From: Novosphingobium sp. | GTDB lineage: Bacteria; Pseudomonadota; Alphaproteobacteria; Sphingomonadales; Sphingomonadaceae | NCBI RefSeq assembly: GCF_039595395.1 | Contig: NZ_JBCNLP010000001.1 | Span: forward strand, 4,180,153 to 4,244,152 | Length of the DNA stretch: 64,000 nucleotides | Direction: 5' to 3' | Part shown: one piece after another, positions 46,897 through 55,331 of the stretch | How positions within the stretch are numbered: position 1 is the first letter of the stretch | Layout of the letters: each line of letters begins with the position of its first letter | Position numbers and translations under genes: made by a program | The notes under the pieces: generated by a model | Database searches by the model: none | Seen by the model: the letters and a program-made list of their open reading frames with translations, nothing else | Told to the model about the DNA's origin: nothing

Positions 46897-48224
46897 GAGG
46901 ATTCACCGGCAAGATGGCGTGGACGGTGGGGGGGTTCTTCGCCTCCTCCGGCCTGCGCTTCATCCTCAACATCATCCTCTCGCGGCTGCTCGCGCCAGAG
47001 ATCATGGGGGTGATGGTGGTGGTCAACGCCGTGCGGCTGGGGATCGAGCTGCTGACCGATGTCGGCATCGAGCAGAACATCATCCACCACCCCGACGGCC
47101 TGACCCGCCCCTTCCGTGACACCGCATGGACGATGCAGGTGATGCGCGGCGTATTCCTCAGCGCGCTGTTCGCTCTGGCCGCGCCCTTTCTGGCCGAGGC
47201 CTATCACATCGATGTGCGGATCTTCCTGCTGGCGGCCTGCTCGCCGTTCCTTGGCGGGCTGCATTCCACCGCCGTCTTCGTGCTGGTCAAGCAGATGGAG
47301 GTGCGCCGCCGCAACCAGTTCGAAATCGGCAGCGAGGCGCTGGCCTTCGCCGTCTCGGTGACGCTGGCCTGGACCCTGCGCTCGGTCTGGGCGCCCGCGC
47401 TGGCGCTGGTGGCCAGCGTGGCGATCCGCTCGGCGCTCAGCTATCTGCTGCCCGATGCGCGGCAGGGTTTTCGGATGGATGCCGCGATCCGGCAGCGGAT
47501 CGTCCATTTCGGCAAATGGATCATGGTCACCTCGCTGGTGATGTATGCCGCCACCAATCTCGACCGGCTCTATCTGGGCCGCGCCGTGCCCATCGCGCTG
47601 GTGGGCATCTATGGCATCGCCCGCGCCATCGCCGACCTGCCGACCACGCTGGCCCGCCGCCTGAGCTATCAGATCATTTTCCCCGCCATCGTCGCCGCCC
47701 GCAATGGCGAGGCGGAAGGCGTGGAGCACCATATGGCACGATCCCGACTGGTGTTCGTGGCTGGCGTCTGCGGCGCGCTGGCGGTGGGATCGGGCATCGG
47801 GGACTGGCTGATCGGCCTGCTTTACGATCCGCGCTATGCCAGCGCAGGATGGATTCTGGGCGTGCTGCTGATCGGCGGGATTTTTGCCGTGCTTTCCAAC
47901 CTCAATGAGGCGCTGCTGCTCGGCGTGGGGCGGCCCGCGCTCAGCAGCTATGCCAATGCCGCGCGTTTCGCCACCATGGCGGTGCTGCTGCCGCTGGGGC
48001 TGCATCTCGGGGGCTTTCCCGGCGCGGTGATGGCCATCGCTTTCGTGGAGATTTGCCAATATGGCTATATTTCGGCAGGGCTGCTGCGCATGAAGCTGGG
48101 CTATTGGCGGCAGGACGGGCTTGCTCTGATCTTCGCCGCCGCCGTGCTGGCCGGGGTCTGCGCCCTGCGGCTGGCTTTGGGCCTTGATCTCTCTTTCACG
48201 CCGATCCGGGGGCTTTTGCCATGA
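46893..48224 (+). CDS. Wzx-like polysaccharide flippase
   Basis: 443 residues from the GTG at 46893 (GTGA overlap with the GT2 stop). About twelve hydrophobic segments and the MATE/MVF flippase pattern: GGFFASSGLRFILNIILSRLLAPEIMGVMVVVNAV near 14-48, HFGKWIMVTSLVMYAATNLDRLYLGRAV near 205-232, and LPTTLARRLSYQIIFPAI near 248-265. It moves undecaprenyl-linked repeat units to the periplasm in a Wzx/Wzy pathway. Confidence 0.88.
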   Translation: MRGFTGKMAWTVGGFFASSGLRFILNIILSRLLAPEIMGVMVVVNAVRLGIELLTDVGIEQNIIHHPDGLTRPFRDTAWTMQVMRGVFLSALFALAAPFLAEAYHIDVRIFLLAACSPFLGGLHSTAVFVLVKQMEVRRRNQFEIGSEALAFAVSVTLAWTLRSVWAPALALVASVAIRSALSYLLPDARQGFRMDAAIRQRIVHFGKWIMVTSLVMYAATNLDRLYLGRAVPIALVGIYGIARAIADLPTTLARRLSYQIIFPAIVAARNGEAEGVEHHMARSRLVFVAGVCGALAVGSGIGDWLIGLLYDPRYASAGWILGVLLIGGIFAVLSNLNEALLLGVGRPALSSYANAARFATMAVLLPLGLHLGGFPGAVMAIAFVEICQYGYISAGLLRMKLGYWRQDGLALIFAAAVLAGVCALRLALGLDLSFTPIRGLLP

Positions 48225-49402
48225 CGCGCCTGCTTATCGTCCAATATGCCGGAGATTACCGCGAGGCCCGCCAGCGCATCATGCAGGACGGCAGCGAGAT
48301 CTATTACGGCCATTCCTATGTCCTCGACCAGCTCGACCATCTGGCCAGTCGCCATGGCGAGGCCGCCTTCATGTGCTGTCTCGCCCCGCATTATGTCGAA
48401 AAGCTGGACAATGGCGTGACGCTGATGGGCGCCAATGCCGGGCGGCGCGGCGGGATCGACCCGGCCCCGGTGATCCGCATGATCGCCGATTACGACCCCA
48501 CCCATCTGATCGTCCACGGCCCCCTGAACGCCCTGCTGCGCGACGGGCTGAAGCGCGACATTCACCTCGGCTGCATTCTGGCCGACAGTTTCAACATGCA
48601 TCCGCTCGACCGCTGGCTGCGCTTCGGGCGGTTGCCGGGGCTGCTGAACGACAGCCGCGTGACGCTGGTGGCCAATCACGGGGTCAATTCGGCGCGCTCG
48701 CTGGTGAAGCTGGGGGTGCAGGCGGAGAAGGTCATCCCCTGGGACTATCCGCAGATGCGCCGCCCCGAGCATTGGCCGGTGAAGGCGGCGCCCGCGCAAG
48801 GCAAGCTTGAACTGCTCTATGTCGGCTCGATCGGGCGCAAAAAGGGGGTGGGCGATGTGATCGACGCGCTGGCCCTGCTGCAACACCGTCCCGAAATCGT
48901 GCTGAAAATCGCCGGCGCCGGCCAGCGCGAAAGATTCGAGGCACGCGCCCAAAAGATGGGCGTGGCCGACCGGGTGGAGTTCCTCGGTCTGGTCCCCAAC
49001 GGCCGGATCATGGAGATGATGCATGCCAGCGCGGCGGTGATCGTGCCCAGCCGCCATGCTTTCCCCGAGGGCCTGCCGCTGACGCTCTATGAGGCGCTGG
49101 CCTCGCGCACGCCGGTGATCGCCTCGGACCATCCGATGTTCTCGGGCCATATCGAGCATGGGCACAGCGCGCTGGTCTTCCCGGCGGGCCAGCCGCGCGC
49201 TCTGGCGCAGCAGATCGAGACGCTGCTGTCCGACCCGGCGCTTTACGCCCGCATCTCGGAAGGGGCGGCGCAGGCCTGGCAACGCATGCAGATCCCGGTC
49301 CGCTGGGGCGAGATGGTCGACCGCTGGGTGGCGGGCAGCGACGAGGACCGCGCATGGCTGGACGGCCATACGCTGGCCAGCAATCCCTCGCCGCATATCT
49401 GA
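48221..49402 (+). CDS. GT4-family glycosyltransferase
   Basis: 393 residues, ATGA overlap with the flippase. N-terminal GT-B domain RLLIVQYAGDYREARQRIM near 3-21; C-terminal donor domain ELLYVGSIGRKKGVGDVIDAL near 199-219, VEFLGLVPNGRIMEMMHASAAVIVPSRHAFPEGLPLTLYEALASRTPVIAS near 257-305 with E-x7-E (EGLPLTLYE). Retaining enzyme of polysaccharide assembly; acceptor unknown. It ends 10 bp before the next gene. Confidence 0.88.
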   Translation: MTRLLIVQYAGDYREARQRIMQDGSEIYYGHSYVLDQLDHLASRHGEAAFMCCLAPHYVEKLDNGVTLMGANAGRRGGIDPAPVIRMIADYDPTHLIVHGPLNALLRDGLKRDIHLGCILADSFNMHPLDRWLRFGRLPGLLNDSRVTLVANHGVNSARSLVKLGVQAEKVIPWDYPQMRRPEHWPVKAAPAQGKLELLYVGSIGRKKGVGDVIDALALLQHRPEIVLKIAGAGQRERFEARAQKMGVADRVEFLGLVPNGRIMEMMHASAAVIVPSRHAFPEGLPLTLYEALASRTPVIASDHPMFSGHIEHGHSALVFPAGQPRALAQQIETLLSDPALYARISEGAAQAWQRMQIPVRWGEMVDRWVAGSDEDRAWLDGHTLASNPSPHI

Positions 49403-49412
49403 GGAACACGGC

Positions 49413-50618
49413 ATGGCAGACAGGGCTGAAACGACATATCCGCAGGTGGTCTTTGCCCTCACCCACACCACGCCGGGCGGCCTGCGCGAAATCTGGCAGG
49501 ATGTGGCGCAGGGGCTGAGCGCGCACGGCCTGAGCACCGGCCTACTGGCGCTCTATCCCCAAGAGGCCAGCGAGGCTGATGAAGCCCGCCGCGACGGCTG
49601 GCGGTTCATCGCCGCCCAGCCGCTGCGCCGCGCGCTGGCGGGGCTGGGCCTGCTGCGGGCGACGGTGGCATGGCTGCGCAAGCACCGGCCTGCCGCGATC
49701 ATCACCGCCATGCCGATGTCGAATGTGCTGTTTCCACTGGCGGCCACGCTGGCGGGGGTGCGCACCAAGGTGATCCTGTCGCATCACACGCCATCTTTCA
49801 CCTATCAGGCGGCGCTGAACCGCATCGATAAACTCACCGGCGGCCTGCCCTGCGTGGCCAGCATCGTCAGCGTCTCGGACGCGGTGGGCGCCTCCTTCGA
49901 AAGCTGGCCCGCGCGCTATCGCGCCAAGCAGCGCACCATCCACAACGCCCTGCCCGAGCGCATCGAGGCGATGGTCGATGCCATCGCCGCCGGCCACAGC
50001 CGTGAGAGCGCGGCCCAAGGCCTGATCGTCGCGGTGGGACGGCTGTCGCGCCAGAAGAACCATCCGCAACTGATCCGCGCCATGGCCCTGCTGCCCCGCG
50101 CCCGGCTGGAGATCATCGGCGCGGGCGAGGATGAGGCCGAACTGCGCGCGCTGATCGCCGAGCTGGGTCTGGAAGACCGCGTCACCCTCCCCGGCCAGAT
50201 GCCGCGCGAGGAGGCTCTGCGCCGCGCTGCGCAGGCCGACATCTTCGCTCAGGTCAGCCTGTTCGAGGGGCATAGTCTAGCGCTGATCGAGGCGGCGCGG
50301 CTGGGCCTGCCGCTGGTCGTCTCGCAGGTGCCGGTGCAGGTCGAAGGCGTCACCGATGAAAACGGCCGGCTCTGTGGCCTCACCGTGCCGCTCGACGATC
50401 CGCAGGCGCTGGCCGAGGCTCTGCGCAAGCTGCTCGACGAGCCTGCCGCCTATCGGCTATGGGCGGAACGGTCGATGCGGCTGGGCATGATGCGCGGCAG
50501 CAAGGCGCTGATCGACCGCTATGCCGCTCTGCTGGCCAGCCATGGCATCAACGCGGCCAAAGCACCGCGCCCCGCCCCCGAACCCCGCGCGGCAGCAAGG
50601 GACATGAGCAAGGCATGA
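49413..50618 (+). CDS. GT4-family glycosyltransferase
   Basis: 401 residues from ATG 49413 (GAGGAACACGGC upstream). GT-B layout: VVFALTHTTPGGLREIWQDVAQGL near 12-35, VILSHHTPSFTYQAALN near 123-139, VAVGRLSRQKNHPQLIRAMALL near 210-231, EIIGAGEDEAELRAL, and QVSLFEGHSLALIEAARLGLPLVVSQVP near 280-307 with E-x7-E (EGHSLALIE). A longer in-frame reading back into the previous gene is ignored. It overlaps the next gene by 4 bp. Confidence 0.87.
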   Translation: MADRAETTYPQVVFALTHTTPGGLREIWQDVAQGLSAHGLSTGLLALYPQEASEADEARRDGWRFIAAQPLRRALAGLGLLRATVAWLRKHRPAAIITAMPMSNVLFPLAATLAGVRTKVILSHHTPSFTYQAALNRIDKLTGGLPCVASIVSVSDAVGASFESWPARYRAKQRTIHNALPERIEAMVDAIAAGHSRESAAQGLIVAVGRLSRQKNHPQLIRAMALLPRARLEIIGAGEDEAELRALIAELGLEDRVTLPGQMPREEALRRAAQADIFAQVSLFEGHSLALIEAARLGLPLVVSQVPVQVEGVTDENGRLCGLTVPLDDPQALAEALRKLLDEPAAYRLWAERSMRLGMMRGSKALIDRYAALLASHGINAAKAPRPAPEPRAAARDMSKA

Positions 50619-51958
50619 GCGGCATCCGGCACACGCAGACCCCCAACCTCCCGGCGCTGATCACGCCGGGCCTCAGCGACCATCTGTGGCGCCCGCGCTG
50701 GGCGGGGATCTGTCTGGTGGGCTTTCTGCTCTTCGGGCTGATCGGCCTCAACCCGCTGGCCGACAACAATTCCATGGCCGGGTCCTCGGACGGCAATATG
50801 GGCCAGCAGGTGGTCATCATCGGCCTGACCGGGCTGCTGCTGCTCACCACCTGGCGGCCGGGCAATATGCGGGCCAACCTTGCCCTGTCATGGCCAATTC
50901 TGGGGCTTCTGGCCTATTGCATGTTCACGCTGGTATGGTCGGCGGTGCCGATGATCGGCCTGCGGCGTCTGGCGCTGACCACGATCGGCATATGGGTGCT
51001 CTACCGCGCCACCACCGAACTGGGCTATGGCCGCACGCTGCTGCTGATGCGGATCGTGGCGATCATCCTGCTGGTGGCCAATTATCTGGCGGTGATGTTC
51101 ACCGCGCACGGCATCCACCATTACGAGCTGGGCTCGATCTCGACCGAAGCCGGAAGCTGGCGCGGCATCATGATTCACAAGAATCTGACCGGCTCGGCCA
51201 CCGCGATCAGCGCGATCCTGTTCATCTTCGACCGGCGCAACTTGTCCAACGCCTTTTGCAATGTGGTGCTGGCGGCGATCCTGGTGTTTCTGGTCTTCAC
51301 CCAGTCCAAGACCTCGATCAGCAGCATGGGCGCGGCGCTGGCGGCGGGCTATGCCATCCGTTTCCTGAAGGTGAGCAACCGGTCGCAAACGGCGATCTCG
51401 GCCATCGTGATCTTGCTGGCGGCGCTGCCGCTGGCGGCGATCTATTTCGGCGATCTGATCGAGACGCTGAACGACCCCAACGCCTTCACCGGGCGCGGGC
51501 AGATCTGGGCCCTGCTGTTCCGTTATGCCGGGGACCATTTCTGGACGGGCGCCGGTTTCGGTTCCTTCTGGCAGGTGGGCGCGGCCAGTCCGGTGCTCTC
51601 GCTGGCCAGCGGCTGGGTGGCGGAGCTGGCGGCGGCGGGGCACAATGGCTATCTCGACCTGCTGGTCACCATCGGCTTTCCGGGGCTGATGCTGGCGGTG
51701 CTGGTGCTGCTGGTGATGCCCGCCCAGCGCCTGATGCTGGCCGACAGCGCGCCGCGCGCCAGCCGGTCGCTGCTGTTTTCCATCGTGGTCTTCTGCATCT
51801 TCAACAATCTGACCGAGAGCGAGCTGATCTCGGGCGTGATCGTCGACCAGATGTTCCTGACGATCACCCTGGCGCTGATCCCGATGATCGCCCCGGCGCG
51901 CAAGCCAGCCGCTAACACCGGTTTCGCCCATAGAGCCCTGCGCAGGCTGAGCCGTTAA
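50615..51958 (+). CDS. O-antigen ligase/Wzy-like polymerase
   Basis: 447 residues from ATG 50615 (ATGA overlap). About eleven membrane segments, with a central periplasmic loop region GIHHYELGSISTEAGSWRGIMIHKNLTGSATAISA near 163-197, the Wzy_C hallmark (WRGIMIHKN, often GIFGHKN), and a second FTGRGQIWALLFRYAGDHFWTGAGFGSFW near 290-318. It polymerises repeat units in the periplasm or ligates glycans. The operon ends here, with a terminator at 51962-51991. Confidence 0.86.
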   Translation: MSGIRHTQTPNLPALITPGLSDHLWRPRWAGICLVGFLLFGLIGLNPLADNNSMAGSSDGNMGQQVVIIGLTGLLLLTTWRPGNMRANLALSWPILGLLAYCMFTLVWSAVPMIGLRRLALTTIGIWVLYRATTELGYGRTLLLMRIVAIILLVANYLAVMFTAHGIHHYELGSISTEAGSWRGIMIHKNLTGSATAISAILFIFDRRNLSNAFCNVVLAAILVFLVFTQSKTSISSMGAALAAGYAIRFLKVSNRSQTAISAIVILLAALPLAAIYFGDLIETLNDPNAFTGRGQIWALLFRYAGDHFWTGAGFGSFWQVGAASPVLSLASGWVAELAAAGHNGYLDLLVTIGFPGLMLAVLVLLVMPAQRLMLADSAPRASRSLLFSIVVFCIFNNLTESELISGVIVDQMFLTITLALIPMIAPARKPAANTGFAHRALRRLSR

Positions 51959-51961
51959 AAC

Positions 51962-51991
51962 AAAGGGCCGGGCGACGCCGCCCGGCCCTTT
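51962..51991. terminator. Bidirectional terminator, wzy / phosphoesterase
   Basis: A 13-bp perfect stem AAAGGGCCGGGCG / CGCCCGGCCCTTT (51962-51974, 51979-51991), loop of 4. It lies 3 bp after the polymerase stop and 6 bp from the convergent phosphoesterase stop. A-rich/T-rich flanks suit both directions. Confidence 0.85.
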
Positions 51992-51997
51992 GCTGTC

Positions 51998-53689
51998 TTA
52001 CGCCAGATCCAGCGCCCCGGTCAGATCGCCCGGCAGCGTGCCATCGACCGCCTGCATCGCCTTTTCGCGCTCGATCAGGCCCGGCAGCTTCTCCAGCCCC
52101 CAGCGGCGGGTGATGAAACGCAGGATCGATCCCGTGTCATAGACGCTGTGATCGACATGGCCCTTCTTGGCGTGGGGGCTGACGATCACCGCGGGAATGC
52201 GCGTGCCCGGCCCCCAGCGGTCGCCCTTGGGCGGAGCGATATGATCCCACCAGCCGCCGTTTTCGTCGAAGGTGATCACCACCAGCATCTTGCCCCATTG
52301 CGGGCTGCGGCGCAGCGCATCGACCATCACCGCAATATGCTGGTCGCCCGCCTCCACATCGGAGTAGCCGGCATGCATGTTGAGATTGCCCTGCGGCTTG
52401 TAGAAGGTGACCGCCGGCAGCTTGCCCGCCGCGATGTCGGCCAGCAGCTTGTTGGTGCGCGGGCTCTCGCCCTCGCCCGCGTCGCGCAGATGCTCCGCGC
52501 GGTCGGCGGTGCCGGGGGCAAAGCGGCTGTAATAGTTGAAGGGCTGGTGATGCACCTGAAAGCTGGCATGACCCGCAAAATCGGGCGTGCTGCCACCGGC
52601 CAGAGCCGTGCCCCAGCCGCCGCTGTACCAGGCCCAGCTCACGCCCTTGTCGCTCAGCACATCGCCGATGGTCTTGTGAGTCTGCGGGATCAGCGTGCTG
52701 GGGCTGGTCCAGTCGGCATAGCCGGGCTTGGCCGGGTCCAGCTTGTAGGCGGGCGCATAGGGCGGGGTCATGGTGTTGACCGCGTAGAAATCGGGGGTCA
52801 GCACATTGCTGGTGAACTTGGCCGGGCCTTCCATCGCACTGGCGGGCGAACCTTCGCGCAGCAGCGGGCGCAGGCCCTTGGGATCGCTGGGGTCCAGCTT
52901 GGTGATGCCGCCCTTGGCCGGGCTCTTGTCGGCTTCAGGGTAGAAGGGCGGGCGGGCGCAGATCAGATATTGGTGGTTGACGAAAGAGCCGCCAAACACG
53001 CCCATGAAGAAGTTGTCGCACAGGGTGAATTCGCGCGCGATGTTCCACAGGCGCAGCTTGGCCGAAGCCTCGCCGTAATGGCCCATCACCAGAGCGCCGG
53101 AATCGCCCCAGGCCACGAAGCCGTCATTCTTGCCGTCGTTGATCTGCAACTGGTTGTTGTAAAAGGCATGGACCAGATCGCGCGTCACTACGCCATGCGG
53201 CAGCGGATCGCCCTGAGGCGTCTTGAGCGCGAAAGGCGCATTGGCGAGACCGGTGATGTCGCCCTGAGCGATCAGATACTCCTTATGCTCCACCACCTGC
53301 TTTTCAGGCACCATGCCGTTCCAGATCGGCGGCAGGGTCTTGAGCTGGGTACCATCGCGATCGCGCTGCTTGTAGGTCTCGGGATCGACGACCGAGAGCG
53401 GCACCTGAAGACCCGGAAAATCGGCGAAGAGATTGTTGAAGCTGCGGTTCTCGCAGAAGATCACCACGACGTTCTCGATCTTCTCGCGCAGCGCGGCATC
53501 CACGGCGCTGTCGCTCAGCGCGGTGCCTTTCAGCACATCGCGGCGGCTGTGCGTCGCGGCCTGCGCCGAGCTGTCCACCGAAGCGGCACCGATGGCGGCG
53601 GCGATGCCACCCAACACCAGACGCCTGTCTGGATTAAGAGGGCTGGGGTTGAAGGAGGTGTCGTTCTGCGTGGGGGTCTTGTCGGTCAT
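51998..53689 (-). CDS. AcpA/phospholipase C-type phosphoesterase
   Basis: 563 residues with a Tat-like signal (DRRLVLGGIAAAIGAASVDSSAQA). It belongs to the phosphoesterase family of acid phosphatase AcpA and non-haemolytic phospholipase C: IENVVVIFCENRSFNNLFADFPG near 71-93 (first metal-site Glu/Asn), FFMGVFGGSFVNHQYLICA near 226-244, NLNMHAGYSDVEAGDQHIA and LVVITFDENGGWWDHIAPP near 474-492, and IPAVIVSPHAKKGHVDHSVYDTGSILRF. Exported; cleaves phosphate esters. No obvious role in polysaccharide synthesis, yet it sits inside the locus. Confidence 0.88.
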   Translation of the reverse strand: MTDKTPTQNDTSFNPSPLNPDRRLVLGGIAAAIGAASVDSSAQAATHSRRDVLKGTALSDSAVDAALREKIENVVVIFCENRSFNNLFADFPGLQVPLSVVDPETYKQRDRDGTQLKTLPPIWNGMVPEKQVVEHKEYLIAQGDITGLANAPFALKTPQGDPLPHGVVTRDLVHAFYNNQLQINDGKNDGFVAWGDSGALVMGHYGEASAKLRLWNIAREFTLCDNFFMGVFGGSFVNHQYLICARPPFYPEADKSPAKGGITKLDPSDPKGLRPLLREGSPASAMEGPAKFTSNVLTPDFYAVNTMTPPYAPAYKLDPAKPGYADWTSPSTLIPQTHKTIGDVLSDKGVSWAWYSGGWGTALAGGSTPDFAGHASFQVHHQPFNYYSRFAPGTADRAEHLRDAGEGESPRTNKLLADIAAGKLPAVTFYKPQGNLNMHAGYSDVEAGDQHIAVMVDALRRSPQWGKMLVVITFDENGGWWDHIAPPKGDRWGPGTRIPAVIVSPHAKKGHVDHSVYDTGSILRFITRRWGLEKLPGLIEREKAMQAVDGTLPGDLTGALDLA

Positions 53690-53758
53690 GGAATCTCTTT
53701 AGCCTGAAGTGCGGCGCAGCCTAGCGACGAAATATGGCAGATTGGCGCAGCAAGACCA

Positions 53759-54985
53759 TTACGCCTTTCGCCGCATCAGCCGCGCCACCAGCGTGGCAGC
53801 GGTCAGATCACCCGTGACGGTGGCCGCCGTGATGATCGGGTCGGGCAGTGCGATCACCGCAATGTAGAGCGGCATGATCGCCAAAGGCGCGCCCAGCACC
53901 TGCAGCCCCGGCGCATAGAAGGCATAGATCACCGCCGCGCCCGGCAGACCGCCCGCCGTCATCGAGCCCAGCACCACCGCCACGCCCGCCAGCACCAGTT
54001 GCGTCAGCGTCGGCTCGATGCCCGCCGCGTGCGCAGCGACCAGCACGGCGGGAATCGCATTGGCCACCGTGCCCATGCGGAACACCGAGACGGCCATCGG
54101 GATCACCAGCCCCGCCACATCCTCGGGCAGGCGCAGCTTCTCCAGCGCTACCTCCAGCATCACCGGGGTCGAGGCCATGGAGGACGACGTGCCCGCCGCC
54201 ATCGCCTGCGCCGGAGCCACGGCGGCGGCGAAGCGGCCCAGCCTCTCGGCCCCCAGCAGCGTCACCAGCAGATAGCACACCAGCGCCATCACCACGCTGT
54301 TGCCCAGGCACAGCGCCACGAAGATCGCCAGCATCCGCGCCACCGCCAGACCCGAGGTCGTCGCCAGCCCCAGCGCCAGAATGAAAATGCCGATGGGCGC
54401 GGCCACCAGCACCCAGTCGACGATCACCATCATCGCCTGCGCCACCTGCCCCAGCGTGGAAGGCAGCGTCGAGGGTTTCCCCTCCCCGTCCTTCAACCGC
54501 GCAATCGCCAGCCCGAAAGCCAAAGCGAAGATCACCAGCGGAAAGATCTGCCCATTGGCGGCGGCAGCCACCGGATTGTCGGGAATGATCGCCAGCAATT
54601 GCTCCGACAGCGAGGGCAGCTTCTGCCCGCCCGCGTCGGTCAGGCCCGCCAGCGCATGAGGCGGGATCGGCCAGAGGTGCAGCGCCGTCTCGGTGGTGAT
54701 GGTGCAGATCACCGCTGTCAGCACCAGCAGCGCCAGAAACACCGCCAGCGTGCCACCGATCAGCCGCCCGCCACGCCCACCCGCCATCGCATCGGCCGCG
54801 CCATGCGCCACCATCGCGAAAACCAGCGGGATCAGCGTCATCTGCAAGGCGCGCACCCACATCTGGCCGAGCGGCTGGATGGCGCTCACCGCAGTCAACA
54901 TGCCGCCATGGCCCGTCGCCCGGATCGCCAGCCCCCCGATGATGCCCAGCGCAAGGGCGAGAAGAATCGATTGGGTGCGGGTCAT
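53759..54985 (-). CDS. Dicarboxylate/amino acid:cation symporter (DAACS family)
   Basis: 408 residues from the ATG at 54985; a longer in-frame reading crosses the palindromic element and is rejected. Eight membrane helices and two re-entrant loops: MWVRALQMTLIPLVFAMVAHG near 42-62, the serine-rich hairpin AAGTSSSMASTPVMLE near 267-282, and PMAVSVFRMGTVANAIPAVL near 297-316, where the usual NMDGT is altered to RMGTV. Substrate (C4-dicarboxylate, glutamate, aspartate or other) is open because of that change. Confidence 0.85.
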   Translation of the reverse strand: MTRTQSILLALALGIIGGLAIRATGHGGMLTAVSAIQPLGQMWVRALQMTLIPLVFAMVAHGAADAMAGGRGGRLIGGTLAVFLALLVLTAVICTITTETALHLWPIPPHALAGLTDAGGQKLPSLSEQLLAIIPDNPVAAAANGQIFPLVIFALAFGLAIARLKDGEGKPSTLPSTLGQVAQAMMVIVDWVLVAAPIGIFILALGLATTSGLAVARMLAIFVALCLGNSVVMALVCYLLVTLLGAERLGRFAAAVAPAQAMAAGTSSSMASTPVMLEVALEKLRLPEDVAGLVIPMAVSVFRMGTVANAIPAVLVAAHAAGIEPTLTQLVLAGVAVVLGSMTAGGLPGAAVIYAFYAPGLQVLGAPLAIMPLYIAVIALPDPIITAATVTGDLTAATLVARLMRRKA

Positions 54986-55079
54986 GCAAGCTCCGGAAAA
55001 ACGCGAAGCCTTGGCGTTTAGGCCGAGTGGATCGGTAGGGAAAGGGGTGGTTTGCGCGAAAGAAGAGGGGAAGGAAGAA

Positions 55080-55310
55080 GATGCGAGGGGGTTACCCCCT
55101 CGCGCTCCCATGACGTCTTCCGGCGCAAGGGCAGGGGCGCCCGGTCGTTGTGTGGGAACTCTCCACCTGCGCAACCTGAGGCGCCGCAGGCAGGAAGCCT
55201 CGGCGCCTTCTATCGCTTTAAAGCCTGCGGCGCGGCAAACCGGGCACAAGGCCGAACCCGATGCACCACGTAGACACTAAAGGGAGCGCGAGGGCGATGG
55301 CCCTCGCATC
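55080..55310 (-). repeat. Palindromic intergenic element, copy 8 (reverse)
   Basis: 231 bp; ends 55080-55109 (GGGGGTTACCCCC) and 55282-55310 (GGGCGATGGCCC). Internal GCGCCGCAGGC at about 55182-55192 and GCCTGCGGCGC at about 55223-55233. It ends 21 bp before the wzc stop; with its flanks it accounts for the 346-bp gap upstream of the symporter. Confidence 0.88.
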
Positions 55311-55331
55311 TTCACTTCTGCCTAAATCCGA

